From NCBI RefSeq assembly GCF_034314165.1, contig NZ_JAVIWK010000001.1:5719001-5783000 (forward strand): a stretch of 64,000 nt of DNA, given 5' to 3'. Positions 53,068 through 62,008 of this stretch are shown piece after piece. Position 1 is the first letter of the stretch. Every line of letters starts with the position of its first letter. The notes beneath the pieces are model-generated. The model worked only from the letters and a program-made list of their open reading frames with translations. It was not told the origin of the DNA and searched no databases. A program made the position numbers and the translations under genes. Source of the DNA: Pseudomonas sp. Bout1 (GTDB lineage Bacteria > Pseudomonadota > Gammaproteobacteria > Pseudomonadales > Pseudomonadaceae).

Positions 53068-55086
53068 ATGTCCCTCTCTTCTCTGTGGCGCCTCACCCCG
53101 CTTGCCGCCGCCCTGTTGATCACCTCCCAGGCCAACGCCCTGGAGCTGCAACCCCAAGTCATCACCGGCAACCCGCTGGGCAGCGAAACCCTCGCCTCAC
53201 CCACCACCGTGCTCGAAGGCGATGACCTGACCCTGCAACAAAAAGGCAGCCTGGGTGAAACCCTGAACAAGCAGCCCGGCGTGTCGTCGTCGTACTTCGG
53301 CCCGGGGGCCAGCCGGCCGATCATCCGTGGCCAGGACGGCGACCGCATTCGCATCCTGCGCAACGGCGTGGGCGCGCTGGATGCCTCGTCGCTGTCCTAT
53401 GACCACGCCGTGCCGCTGGACCCGGTAAACGTCGACCGCATCGAAATCGTGCGCGGGCCGGCTGCCCTGCTGTATGGCGGCAGCGCCATCGGTGGTGTGG
53501 TGAATACCTTCGACAACCGCATACCCACCGAAGCCATCGAAGGCATCCACGGTGCCGGTGAATTGCGCTACGGCGGCGCCGACACTACGCGCAGCAGCGC
53601 CGGCAAACTGGAAGCCGGCAACGGTACCTTCGCCTTGCACCTGGACGCCAGCGCTCGGGAATTCAACGACCTTAAAATCCCTGGGTTTGCCCGCAGCCGC
53701 CACGCGCCGGAAAGCGAAGACGGTGAAGGCAAGAACAGGCGCCTGGGCAACAGCAACGGGCGCCAGGACGGCGGTGCAGTCGGTGGCTCCTACACCTGGG
53801 ACGACGGTTACGCGGGGCTGTCCTACAGCAACTACGACAGCAACTACGGCTCCCCGGCCGAGCAGGACGTACGCATCCGCATGAAGCAGGATCACTACGC
53901 CTTTGCGTCCGAGATCCGCAACCTGCAAGGCCCATTCACCTCGGTAAAATTCGACGCTGGGTATACCGATTACCAGCACATGGAAATCGAAGGCGGCGAG
54001 ACCGGCACTACCTTCAAGAACAAGGGCTACGAAGCCCGGGTGGAAGCCCGGCACTTGCCGATCGGGCCCTTCAACGGCGTGGTGGGCGCGCAAGTCAGCC
54101 GCAATGAATTCTCGGCCCTGGGTGAAGAAGCCTTCGTCCCGCAGACCGACACCAATGCCGGCGCGCTGTTTATCCTCGAAGAAATGCAAGCCACCGAGCG
54201 CCTCAAGTTGAGCCTCGGCGGGCGCCTGGAACACACCAGCGTCGACCCGGACGGCAAGGGCAACGAGCGTTTTGCCAACGCCAACACGTCCGCCGATTTC
54301 ACCGCCGGCAGCCTGTCGTCCGGCGCGGTGTATACCCTCACGCCGATCTGGTCGCTGGCCGCCACCCTTGGCTACACCGAGCGCGCCCCGACGTTCTACG
54401 AGCTGTATGCCAACGGCGCCCACGTCGCCACCGGCACCTATGAACTGGGCGATGCCAACCTGTCGAAGGAAAAGGCCGTGTCCAGCGACCTGGCGCTGCG
54501 CTTTGACAACGGCACCCACAAGGGCAGCTTCGGGGTGTTCTACAGCCACTTCTCCAACTACATCGGGCTGCTGGGCAGTGGTCGCACCTTGAATGACGAA
54601 GGTGAAGAAGACGCCGGCGGTATCCCTGAGTACAAATACTCCGGCGTACGGGCGCGATTCGCAGGCTTTGAAGCCCAGGATCACATCAAGCTGGGGGAAG
54701 GTGCCTACGGCAAGTTTGCGCTGGAGCTGTCGGGCGACTACACCCGCGCTACCAACCTGGACACGGGTGAGGCGCTGCCACGGATTGCGCCGCTGCGTTT
54801 GAACAGCGGTTTGTTGTGGGAACTGGACCGCTGGCAGGCGCGGATCGATGTCGAGCACGCAACGGGGCAAGGCCGGGTGCCGGATAACGAAAGCGGCACC
54901 GACGGCTACACCACCTTGGGCGCCAGCGCCGGCTACCGCTTCAATGTGGGCGGCAGCCAGTGGCTGGCATTTGTTAACGGTGAAAACCTGACGAACCAGA
55001 CCGTGCGCTATGCGAGTTCGATCCTGCGGGACATCGCCCCGGCGCCGGGCCGGAGTGTGCAGGTCGGTCTGCGTACCACTTTTTAA
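53068..55086 (+). CDS. znuD: TonB-dependent zinc receptor, ZnuD-like
   Basis: This 672-residue outer-membrane receptor has a signal peptide (SLWRLTPLAAALLITSQANA), a plug domain (SLGETLNKQPGVSSSYFGPGASRPIIRGQDGDRIRILRNG ... VDRIEIVRGPAALLYGGSAIGGVVN) and a 22-strand barrel. It ends VQVGLRTTF with the final Phe. ELYANGAHVATGTYELGDANLSKEKA and the short acidic/His loop RHAPESEDGEGKN match the ZnuD/PA0781 group. A Zur-like box upstream supports zinc uptake. The start at 53068 is set by the signal peptide and AAGGA eight bases upstream. Specificity is inferred. Confidence 0.82.
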   Translation: MSLSSLWRLTPLAAALLITSQANALELQPQVITGNPLGSETLASPTTVLEGDDLTLQQKGSLGETLNKQPGVSSSYFGPGASRPIIRGQDGDRIRILRNGVGALDASSLSYDHAVPLDPVNVDRIEIVRGPAALLYGGSAIGGVVNTFDNRIPTEAIEGIHGAGELRYGGADTTRSSAGKLEAGNGTFALHLDASAREFNDLKIPGFARSRHAPESEDGEGKNRRLGNSNGRQDGGAVGGSYTWDDGYAGLSYSNYDSNYGSPAEQDVRIRMKQDHYAFASEIRNLQGPFTSVKFDAGYTDYQHMEIEGGETGTTFKNKGYEARVEARHLPIGPFNGVVGAQVSRNEFSALGEEAFVPQTDTNAGALFILEEMQATERLKLSLGGRLEHTSVDPDGKGNERFANANTSADFTAGSLSSGAVYTLTPIWSLAATLGYTERAPTFYELYANGAHVATGTYELGDANLSKEKAVSSDLALRFDNGTHKGSFGVFYSHFSNYIGLLGSGRTLNDEGEEDAGGIPEYKYSGVRARFAGFEAQDHIKLGEGAYGKFALELSGDYTRATNLDTGEALPRIAPLRLNSGLLWELDRWQARIDVEHATGQGRVPDNESGTDGYTTLGASAGYRFNVGGSQWLAFVNGENLTNQTVRYASSILRDIAPAPGRSVQVGLRTTF

Positions 55087-55104
55087 AAGCTGATTGAAAC
55101 CTCT

Positions 55105-55196
55105 GTGGCGAGGGAGCTTGCTCCCGCTGGGCTGCGCAGCGGCCCCAAAATAGTGGGAGCGCTACGCACTCCAGCGGGAGCAAGCTCCCTCGCCAC
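55105..55196. repeat. REPIN (GTGGCGAGGGAGCTTGCTCC family)
   Basis: GTGGCGAGGGAGCTTGCTCC and its inverse, 18 bases past the receptor stop, between two convergent genes. Confidence 0.92.
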
Positions 55197-55235
55197 AATA
55201 AGCACCTTTGCTACAGTCCCGGTGCTTACGCTTAA

Positions 55236-57260
55236 CTAGTAACGTGCATCCACCGGCTTGCCACCCTTGGGCCAGTCCTTCACCTTGTCCGGGAAATCCG
55301 GCCTTGGCTGTTGGGAGAAGTACGCCGCCACATCCACCGCCTCCTGATCCGACAACCCGCCCTGCCCCAACGGGAATTTCTCGTGGAAGCCAATCGGCAT
55401 ATTGCGCTTAACAAACGCTGCCGCCGTGTACAGCCGCGCCATCCCCGCCCCGATATTGAACGACTGCTCGCCCCACAATGGCGGGTACACCCGCTCGCCA
55501 TCCGCACGCGTCAGGCCTTGGCCGTTGTCGCCATGGCACACCGCGCATTGTTTGGCGTAGACCTGCTTGCCATTTTCCATATCCGGTTTGATCGCCGGGT
55601 CGACCTTGCCCACCCCGCGCCCGGCGACTTTGTCTTCAGGCTGGGTGTTGTTTTTCATCCAGTCGAAGTACGCCACCATCGCCTGCATATCCGCCGACTC
55701 CGGTGGCAATGGCTTGCCGTTCATCGAGCGCCGGAAGCAGCCGTTGATCCGCTCTTCCAGGCTCACCACCTTGCCCGCACGCGGCGCATAGCTGGGGAAA
55801 AACGCCGAGACGCCCACAAACGGCGAACCCTGCGCCACGGTGCCTGCGTTGAGATGGCAACTGGTGCAGTTCAGCGAGTTGCCAACGTTATTGGGCAGCA
55901 GTTCCTTGGTTTGCAGGTGCAAGCGCATGCCGCGTACCACCTGCTCGGCATTCGGTGCGGCCAACAACTCCGCCAGGCGCGGGGTTTCAAACGCCGAAGA
56001 ATCAGTGGTGACCGGGTTGAGTTGGCCGCGCATTTTCTTCACTTGGGCAGCTGTGATGGACGTACCTTCGTTGCCCCAACTGCTGCGCACAAAGCTGAGG
56101 ATTTCAGCGATTTCCTGATCCGCCAGCCGGGCAAACCCGGGCATGGTGTAGACCCGTGGATGGGTCGCCGTCTCAGCGGTTTCCCAGCCGGTAAGGGTGA
56201 TGTGCAGCAGTGAGGCAGGGTTGTTTGACGCAACGCCCGGGTTGCCCGCCAGCCGTGGGAACAAGCCTTTCACCCCGCCTCCGTCGCTGCGGTGGCAGTC
56301 ACTGCAAAACTGCATGTAGCCCAGGCCCCCACGACTGGTGAACAGGTCCTTGGGCGGTGCGACGGGTTCGTGCGTCACGGTGGGCATTGGCAGGTCATCC
56401 TTGCCCGGTGGCAGGGATTTCAAATAGGTCGCGATGGCCGTCAGGTCACCTTCAGTGAAGTGCTGGGTGCTGTGGTGAATCACATCGGCCATGTTGCCCG
56501 AGACCGTGGCAAAGCGGTTCTGCCCGGTCTTGAGCAATTGCACGGTGTCATCCACCGTCCACAGGTTGCGCAGGCTCAAGGCGCGCCAATGTTCGACAGT
56601 CTCCCCGGCCAGGTAATGCTGGCCGCTGCGGCCCGCATCGCTCATGGCTTTTTCCTGGAACGCGATGCCCCGCGGGGTGTGGCATGAGCCGCAGTGCCCA
56701 AGCCCCTGGACCAGATAAGCGCCACGGTTGAGCACTTCATCCTTGTCTGGGTCGGGCGCGAACGGCTGCTTGTCGAGGAACGCGAAATTCCACAGCGCCA
56801 GGCCCCAGCGCTGGTTGAACGGGAAGCCCATCTCGGCTTCCAGGTTTGGTTTGTTCACCGCCTCCACGCCCTGCATCAAGTAGGCGAATAGCGCACGCAT
56901 ATCGCTTTCGCTCATCTTCGCGTACGACGGATATGGCATCGCCGGGTACAGGTTCTGCCCGGCTGGCGTCACGCCTTCACGCATCACCCGGTCGAACTGC
57001 TCGAAGGTGTACTGGCCGATGCCCGTGTCGCGGTCGGGGGTGATATTGCTCGAATAAATCGTGCCCATCGGCGTGTTCAGCTCCAGCCCGCCGGCCATTG
57101 GCGCGCCTTGCCTGGCCGTGTGGCAGGCGATGCAGTCGCCCAGTTGGGCAACGTATTTGCCCTGTTCGATCAGCGTGGGGTCGGCTTCGTTGGCGTGCAG
57201 GGGAAGGGACAGACACAGCATCACCCCCACAAGGCCCAGACGTGACAGGGGAAAAATCAT
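55236..57260 (-). CDS. Five-heme c-type cytochrome: AdhB-like three-heme part fused to TsdA-like two-heme part
   Basis: This 674-residue exported protein (signal MIFPLSRLGLVGVMLCLSLPLHA) has five CxxCH heme sites at Cys43, 190, 319, 465 and 572. The first three (about 30-400) match the cytochrome subunit of membrane alcohol/gluconate dehydrogenases (IACHTARQGAPMAGGLELNTPMGTIYSSNITPD). The last two (about 430-674) match thiosulfate-dehydrogenase-type TsdA (NCTSCHLNAGT, GKVVSLEERINGCFRRSMNGKPLP, MVAYFDWMK). It is a periplasmic electron carrier; no flavoprotein dehydrogenase gene lies beside it. Which donor it serves is unknown. Confidence 0.85.
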   Translation of the reverse strand: MIFPLSRLGLVGVMLCLSLPLHANEADPTLIEQGKYVAQLGDCIACHTARQGAPMAGGLELNTPMGTIYSSNITPDRDTGIGQYTFEQFDRVMREGVTPAGQNLYPAMPYPSYAKMSESDMRALFAYLMQGVEAVNKPNLEAEMGFPFNQRWGLALWNFAFLDKQPFAPDPDKDEVLNRGAYLVQGLGHCGSCHTPRGIAFQEKAMSDAGRSGQHYLAGETVEHWRALSLRNLWTVDDTVQLLKTGQNRFATVSGNMADVIHHSTQHFTEGDLTAIATYLKSLPPGKDDLPMPTVTHEPVAPPKDLFTSRGGLGYMQFCSDCHRSDGGGVKGLFPRLAGNPGVASNNPASLLHITLTGWETAETATHPRVYTMPGFARLADQEIAEILSFVRSSWGNEGTSITAAQVKKMRGQLNPVTTDSSAFETPRLAELLAAPNAEQVVRGMRLHLQTKELLPNNVGNSLNCTSCHLNAGTVAQGSPFVGVSAFFPSYAPRAGKVVSLEERINGCFRRSMNGKPLPPESADMQAMVAYFDWMKNNTQPEDKVAGRGVGKVDPAIKPDMENGKQVYAKQCAVCHGDNGQGLTRADGERVYPPLWGEQSFNIGAGMARLYTAAAFVKRNMPIGFHEKFPLGQGGLSDQEAVDVAAYFSQQPRPDFPDKVKDWPKGGKPVDARY

Positions 57261-57435
57261 CGCGCTATTCCTTTAATAACCAGGGCCTGGGGTGGTCCCC
57301 TCGGCGCAGGTCTGCAATCGTTTTTATTGGGTCATCAGGCAGATAACCGGGGCATGGTCAGCCCCAGCTTCGTTGTAGCGGATTTTTTGCGCGCAGCCCT
57401 TGATGTGGGTCAGGGCCGGGACGGATCACACACCT

Positions 57436-57521
57436 GTGGGAGCCGGGCTTGCCCGCGATGCAGACGACTCGGTACATCAGTAACACCGAGGTGATGCCAT
57501 CGCAGGCAAGCCAGCTCCCAC
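57436..57521. repeat. REPIN (GTRGGAGCYGGCTTGCC family)
   Basis: GTGGGAGCCGGGCTTGCCCGC and the inverted GCAGGCAAGCCAGCTCCCAC with a 45-bp centre, in the 286-bp gap between the cytochrome gene and aruI. Confidence 0.9.
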
Positions 57522-57546
57522 AGTTGATCTGCGGTGTTTCAGAGGA

Positions 57547-59154
57547 TCAGGCGTGTTTCAGGTAGCGAGCGGCGTCGAGTTCGATCATCACCGGCTGGCG
57601 GGTGCCGGCCAGTTCCTGCAGCAGAGTGTGCAGGGCCTGCGGGGTGTCGACTGCGTGGTGGGCGATATGGAAACTGCGGGCCATGGCGGCAAAGTCCGGG
57701 GTCATGATGTCGACGCCCAGCGGCGGTATTTCGCGGGCTTGCATGTAGTCGCGAATCTCGCCGTAGCACTGGTTGTTCCACAGCACCATGATCACACCCA
57801 CATCGGCCTCGCGAGCAGCGATCAGTTCGGCGCAGGAGAACTGCATGCCGCCGTCGCCCACCAGCGCCACCACCGGGCGTTCGGGCTTGGCCAGCTTCGC
57901 ACCGATGGCCGCCGGCAAACCGTAGCCGAGGGTACCGTAGCCGGTGCCGGCGTTGAACCAGCTGTTGGCCGCGGGCGCCTGGTAACCCACCGCGCCCTGG
58001 TACACCGGCTGGGTCGAATCGCCGACGATCAGCGGGTCCACCAGGCTGTCGCGCAGCAGGTCGAGCAAACCTTGCAGGCCCTGTTGCTTGGCGTTCCAGC
58101 TGTCGCGCTCAATCCGGTTGACCCGCTGCACACTGCCCTGCGCCCAACTGCCGGACGCGGCTTGCGGCTTGACCTGTTCAAGCAACGCCCGCAAGCCTTC
58201 GCCGGCATCGCCCACCAGGCCGACATGGGCTCGCTGCACACCCATGACTTGCATCGGGTCGATGTCCAGGCGAATCAGCGGTGCCTTGAATTTCAGCGGG
58301 CCGAGGCCGAAGAAGTCGTAGTCGGTTTCTCCCAGTTCGGTGCCCACCGCGAGGATCACATCAGCCTCGTCAAACAACGAGCGACCGTGGCGGGATGACT
58401 GCACGCCGTCCAGCAACAACGGGTGGTTCATCGGCAACAAGCCCCGGGCATTGGTGGTCAGCGCCACCGGCGCCTGCAGGCGCTCGGCCAGTTGCTGCAA
58501 TACCTGGGCGCAGTCACGGGCACCGCCGCCGGCGAGGATCAACGGGCGACGTGCTTCGTTGAGCAACTGAAGGGCGGCGGCCAGCGAGGCAGGCGCCGGA
58601 GCTGGTGCGCCGGGCAGGCTACGGGGCATCAGGTTGAGGTCGACGGCGGGCATGTCCAGCACGTCCAGCGGGATTTCCAGGTGCACCGGCCGCGGGCGTG
58701 CACATTTGAACACTGCAAACGCGCGGGCGAGGATTTCCGGGAGTTGCGCGGGGGATTGCAGCGTGTGGCTGAAGGCGCACACCCCGGCGACCATCGCGCG
58801 CTGGTCCGGCAGTTCATGCAGGTGGCCGTGGCCCAGGCGCAAGTGTTCGCGGCGGTTGGTGGTGGAAATCACCAGCATCGGGATCGAGTCGGCGTAGGCC
58901 TGGCCCATGGCGGTGAGGATGTTGGTCATGCCGGGGCCGGTGATGATGAAACACACACCGGGCTTGCCGCTGGCGCGGGCGTAACCGTCGGCCATGAAGC
59001 CCGCGCCCTGCTCGTGGCGCGGGCTGATATGGCGCAGACGGCTGCCATGCAGGCCGCGGTAGAGTTCAACGGTGTGCACGCCGGGGATGCCAAAGACGGT
59101 GTCTACGCCATAACCCTCCAGCAGGCGCACCAGTGACTGGGCACAGGTGGTCAT
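57547..59154 (-). CDS. aruI: 5-guanidino-2-oxopentanoate decarboxylase (arginine transaminase pathway)
   Basis: This 535-residue thiamine-diphosphate enzyme has the catalytic Glu in ISPRHEQGAGFMADGYARASGKPG and the ThDP motif VALVGDGGMQFSCAELIAAREADVGVIMVLWNNQ. It resembles AruI, which decarboxylates 2-ketoarginine (5-guanidino-2-oxopentanoate) to 4-guanidinobutanal. The other key gene, aruH, lies about 4.3 kb away in the divergent operon, which supports the assignment. A LysR regulator gene lies directly upstream on the same strand. Candidate operator repeats precede it (59222-59257). Confidence 0.85.
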   Translation of the reverse strand: MTTCAQSLVRLLEGYGVDTVFGIPGVHTVELYRGLHGSRLRHISPRHEQGAGFMADGYARASGKPGVCFIITGPGMTNILTAMGQAYADSIPMLVISTTNRREHLRLGHGHLHELPDQRAMVAGVCAFSHTLQSPAQLPEILARAFAVFKCARPRPVHLEIPLDVLDMPAVDLNLMPRSLPGAPAPAPASLAAALQLLNEARRPLILAGGGARDCAQVLQQLAERLQAPVALTTNARGLLPMNHPLLLDGVQSSRHGRSLFDEADVILAVGTELGETDYDFFGLGPLKFKAPLIRLDIDPMQVMGVQRAHVGLVGDAGEGLRALLEQVKPQAASGSWAQGSVQRVNRIERDSWNAKQQGLQGLLDLLRDSLVDPLIVGDSTQPVYQGAVGYQAPAANSWFNAGTGYGTLGYGLPAAIGAKLAKPERPVVALVGDGGMQFSCAELIAAREADVGVIMVLWNNQCYGEIRDYMQAREIPPLGVDIMTPDFAAMARSFHIAHHAVDTPQALHTLLQELAGTRQPVMIELDAARYLKHA

Positions 59155-59221
59155 TGCTCACTCCTTTTTATTGTTCTGTGTCGATGTGCCGGACCATAGG
59201 GCGCACAAAGCGGGGGAACAA

Positions 59222-59257
59222 TCGAAAAATTTCACCACCACTGCCGAAAAAAATTCA
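59222..59257. promoter_or_regulatory. Candidate LysR-type operator repeats before aruI
   Basis: TCGAAAAATTTCA and CCGAAAAAAATTCA are two similar blocks spaced by about 22 bp, resembling the TTGAA...TTCAA dyad at 60250-60265. They lie in the 115-bp gap between the LysR gene and aruI. Confidence 0.35.
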
Positions 59258-59269
59258 CAGGTCATGCCA

Positions 59270-60160
59270 TCAACTGAGTAAACCGCTGCCCAACTGCAAC
59301 TTCACCCATTCCCCAAACGCCTGCACCACCGGCCGCTCCACCTTCTGCTGGTCTGCCACCAGGTAATACCCGCGATTGGACTCGATCTGCGTCTCGAACG
59401 GCCGCACCAGCCAGCCCTTGGCCAACGCCTCGCCGCTGATCAGGTTGTCGCCCATGGCGATCCCCTGGCTGGCAATGCACGCCGACTGCACAAAATGCGC
59501 ATCGGCAAACACGATGCCGCGCTGCACATCTACATTCGGCGCCCCGGCGGCGGCCAGCCACACGCGCCAGTCGGAGTAGTCGATCATGTGCAACAGCGGC
59601 GCGCCCACCAGGTTTTCCGGGGTTTTGAGCCCGCCCATGGTGTTGACCAGGCGCGGGCTGCACACAGGGAAATAGCGCAGCGACACGATCTTCTGCACAT
59701 GCTGGTTCGGCCAGTCGCCCATGCCGTAGGCCACGAACAGGTCGGCGTTCTGGTCGCTGGTGTCGTCCGGGGTGCGTGGCGAAATCAGGTGCAATTCCAC
59801 CTGCGGGTACAGCGCCTGAAAATCCGCGATATGGGTACACAACCAATACGTCGCAAAACCCGCCGGGCTGCTGATGCACAGGCGCCCGTTGACCTGCTGG
59901 CCGTCAAAGCGCTGCCCGGCTTCGAGGATATTCGCCAGCAGCAGGTGGATGTCCCGGGCATAGCTCTCGCCCTGCCAGGTGATGCGAATGCTGCGCCCGG
60001 TGCGCTCAGTCAGGGCAAAACCGAGGGTTTGCTCCAGGCTCTTGATCTGGTGGCTGATGGCGCTGGGGGTCAGGTTCAGCTCAGTGGCGGCGTCCGACAC
60101 GCTGCCCAGCCGAGCCACCGCGTCCAGCGCCCGCAAGGCGGTCATGGAGGGGTAACGCAT
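59270..60160 (-). CDS. LysR-family regulator of the aru locus
   Basis: This 296-residue LTTR has its HTH in ARLGSVSDAATELNLTPSAISHQIKSLEQTLGFALTERTG and an effector domain of the GcvA/AmpR type (SPAGFATYWLCTHIADFQALYPQVELHLISPR). It is transcribed towards aruI and divergently from the ABC operon. A TTGAA-N6-TTCAA box and a sigma-70 promoter lie in the shared region. In P. aeruginosa the arginine transaminase genes are governed by a two-component system, so a LysR regulator here is a difference. Ligand probably arginine or 2-ketoarginine (inference). Confidence 0.82.
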   Translation of the reverse strand: MRYPSMTALRALDAVARLGSVSDAATELNLTPSAISHQIKSLEQTLGFALTERTGRSIRITWQGESYARDIHLLLANILEAGQRFDGQQVNGRLCISSPAGFATYWLCTHIADFQALYPQVELHLISPRTPDDTSDQNADLFVAYGMGDWPNQHVQKIVSLRYFPVCSPRLVNTMGGLKTPENLVGAPLLHMIDYSDWRVWLAAAGAPNVDVQRGIVFADAHFVQSACIASQGIAMGDNLISGEALAKGWLVRPFETQIESNRGYYLVADQQKVERPVVQAFGEWVKLQLGSGLLS

Positions 60161-60249
60161 AGGTCTTCACCGGCAGGTATTTTTGCGCACCATAGCCCTA
60201 ATCCGGCGCCAGACATAGCTACAGCGCCGGGAAGTTTTCAGCAGGACAG

Positions 60250-60314
60250 TTGAATTAAATTTCAAGGTCGGGCGAAAAATCCTCGATTGACCTCAAAGGG
60301 CCAGTAGCTATGCT
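60250..60314 (+). promoter_or_regulatory. LysR box and sigma-70 promoter of the ABC-aruH operon
   Basis: TTGAA-TTAAAT-TTCAA (60250-60265) is a dyad of the LysR type. TTGACC (60287-60292) and TATGCT (60309-60314) are -35 and -10 elements separated by 16 bases. The dyad sits 22 bases before the -35, a normal activator position. Confidence 0.6.
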
Positions 60315-60375
60315 CGACCTCCATCACGGCGCCCCCGTGAGGCCGCTTACCTTACAAAAACAAGAGGGATAACCC

Positions 60376-61170
60376 TTGCACGCGCAGCCCAATTCCGTCA
60401 CTCCGGTGGTCGCCATCGACGCTCTGCACAAGAGCTACGCCGCACATCACGTTCTCAAAGGCATCTCCCTGCGCGCCAACGAAGGCGAAGTGGTGTCGCT
60501 GATCGGCTCCAGCGGCTCGGGCAAAAGCACCCTGCTGCGCTGCATCAACCTGCTGGAGATCCCTTGCAGCGGCAGCCTGCGCATCAACGGCGAAGAAGTG
60601 CGGCTGAAAAAGGACCGCGCCGGCAACCCGGTGGTTGCCGACCCGAATCAGGTGGCGCGGCTGCGCACCCAACTGTCGATGGTGTTCCAGAGTTTCAACC
60701 TGTGGCCCCACCGCACCGTGCTGGAAAACGTCATCGAAGCGCCGGTGTACGTGCTCGGCGAAGACCGCAAGGACGCCATCGCTCACGGCGAACACTTGCT
60801 GGAAAAAGTCGGCCTGGCGGACAAGCGCGATGCATTCCCCGCCTTCCTCTCCGGCGGCCAGCAACAGCGCGTAGCCATCGCCCGCGCCCTGGCCATGCGC
60901 CCTCGCGTGCTGTTAATGGATGAGCCCACTTCGGCCCTCGACCCGGAGCTGGTGGGCGAAGTGCTCAAGGTCATCCAGGGCATCGCCGAAGAGGGCCGCA
61001 CCATGATTCTGGTCACCCACGAAATGGCCTTTGCCCGTGACGTGTCGAGCAAGGTGATGTTCCTGCACCAGGGCTTGGTAGAAGAAGAAGGCACGCCACA
61101 AAAAGTCTTCCAGAATCCCGATAGCGAGCGCTGCCGCCAGTTCGTCATGGCCCAGGACAATCGCGTTTGA
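60376..61170 (+). CDS. Amino-acid ABC transporter ATP-binding protein
   Basis: This 264-residue ATPase has Walker A GSSGSGKST, Q-loop VFQSFNLWPH, signature LSGGQQQR, Walker B VLLMDEPTSALD and switch His in LVTHEM. It belongs to the polar amino-acid (HisP/ArtP) group. The start is TTG at 60376, chosen because AGAGGG lies about eight bases upstream and the Pro/Val-rich lead before VVAIDALHKSYAAHHVLKG is short. First gene of the five-gene aru transport-transaminase operon. Confidence 0.9.
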   Translation: MHAQPNSVTPVVAIDALHKSYAAHHVLKGISLRANEGEVVSLIGSSGSGKSTLLRCINLLEIPCSGSLRINGEEVRLKKDRAGNPVVADPNQVARLRTQLSMVFQSFNLWPHRTVLENVIEAPVYVLGEDRKDAIAHGEHLLEKVGLADKRDAFPAFLSGGQQQRVAIARALAMRPRVLLMDEPTSALDPELVGEVLKVIQGIAEEGRTMILVTHEMAFARDVSSKVMFLHQGLVEEEGTPQKVFQNPDSERCRQFVMAQDNRV

Positions 61171-61216
61171 TCGCTCCAACACTGCCCCCCAAAAACAACT
61201 CAAACAGGGTAATCCC

Positions 61217-61990
61217 ATGCAAAAGCTGATCAAGACTCTCACCGCCGGCTGCCTGTTCGCACTTGCTGCCCACAACGCCGTGGCCGCCGAAAAAATCGTC
61301 TTCGGTATCGCCCTGGAACCTTACCCGCCGTTCTCCGAAAAGGCCGGCAACGGTGCCTGGAGCGGTTTCGAGCCAGAACTGATCAAGGCCCTGTGCGAGC
61401 GCCTGCAAGCCCAGTGCCCGCTCAAGGAGGTGTCCTGGGACGGGCTGATCCCGGCGCTGACGTCCAAGCAGATCGACGTAATCCTCAACTCCATGAGCAT
61501 CACCGAAGAGCGTGAAAAGGTCGTCGACTTCACCGCGCCCTACTACCAGACACCGGCGATGTGGGTCGCCGATGCCAGCCTGGACCTGGCCACCACGCCC
61601 GAAGGCCTGAAAGGCAAAGTCATCGGCGTACAAGGCTCGACCTCCAACGCCACCTACCTCAAGGCCTACTACGCCCAGGGCTCGACCCTGCGCTACTACA
61701 CCACCCAGGACGACATGACCGCCGACCTGCAAAGCGGGCGCATCGACGTGATGCTGGCCGACGCGCTGACCATCGAGCCGCTGCTTAAATCCGCCGGCGG
61801 CAGCGGCCTGGCCGACAAAGGCCTGGCGCCGAAAGACCCGCTGTTCGGTTCCGGTATCGGCGCCGCCGTGCGCAAGGGTGACGACGCCCTCAAGCAGCAA
61901 CTCAACGGTGCGCTGGCGGCGATGAAGGCCGACGGCACCTACGACAAGATCCGCAGCCGCTACTTCAGCGTCGACATCTCTGCGCAGTAA
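61217..61990 (+). CDS. Periplasmic amino-acid-binding protein of the ABC transporter
   Basis: This 257-residue solute-binding protein has signal peptide MQKLIKTLTAGCLFALAAHNAVA and family 3 motifs: KIVFGIALEPYPPFSEKAG, GFEPELIKALCERLQAQC, MSITEEREKVVDFTAPYY and KGKVIGVQGSTSNATYLKAYY. The Asp/Arg pattern fits cationic amino acids, and with aruH/aruI nearby arginine is the likely ligand. It follows the ATPase gene by 46 bases. Confidence 0.88.
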   Translation: MQKLIKTLTAGCLFALAAHNAVAAEKIVFGIALEPYPPFSEKAGNGAWSGFEPELIKALCERLQAQCPLKEVSWDGLIPALTSKQIDVILNSMSITEEREKVVDFTAPYYQTPAMWVADASLDLATTPEGLKGKVIGVQGSTSNATYLKAYYAQGSTLRYYTTQDDMTADLQSGRIDVMLADALTIEPLLKSAGGSGLADKGLAPKDPLFGSGIGAAVRKGDDALKQQLNGALAAMKADGTYDKIRSRYFSVDISAQ

Positions 61991-62008
61991 CGCCCGGCGG
62001 AAAAAATC

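Noticed and set aside
53197..54870. A 557-codon open frame on the minus strand
   Set aside because: Antisense to the TonB receptor gene, which has clear family motifs. GC-rich codon bias keeps the opposite frame open.
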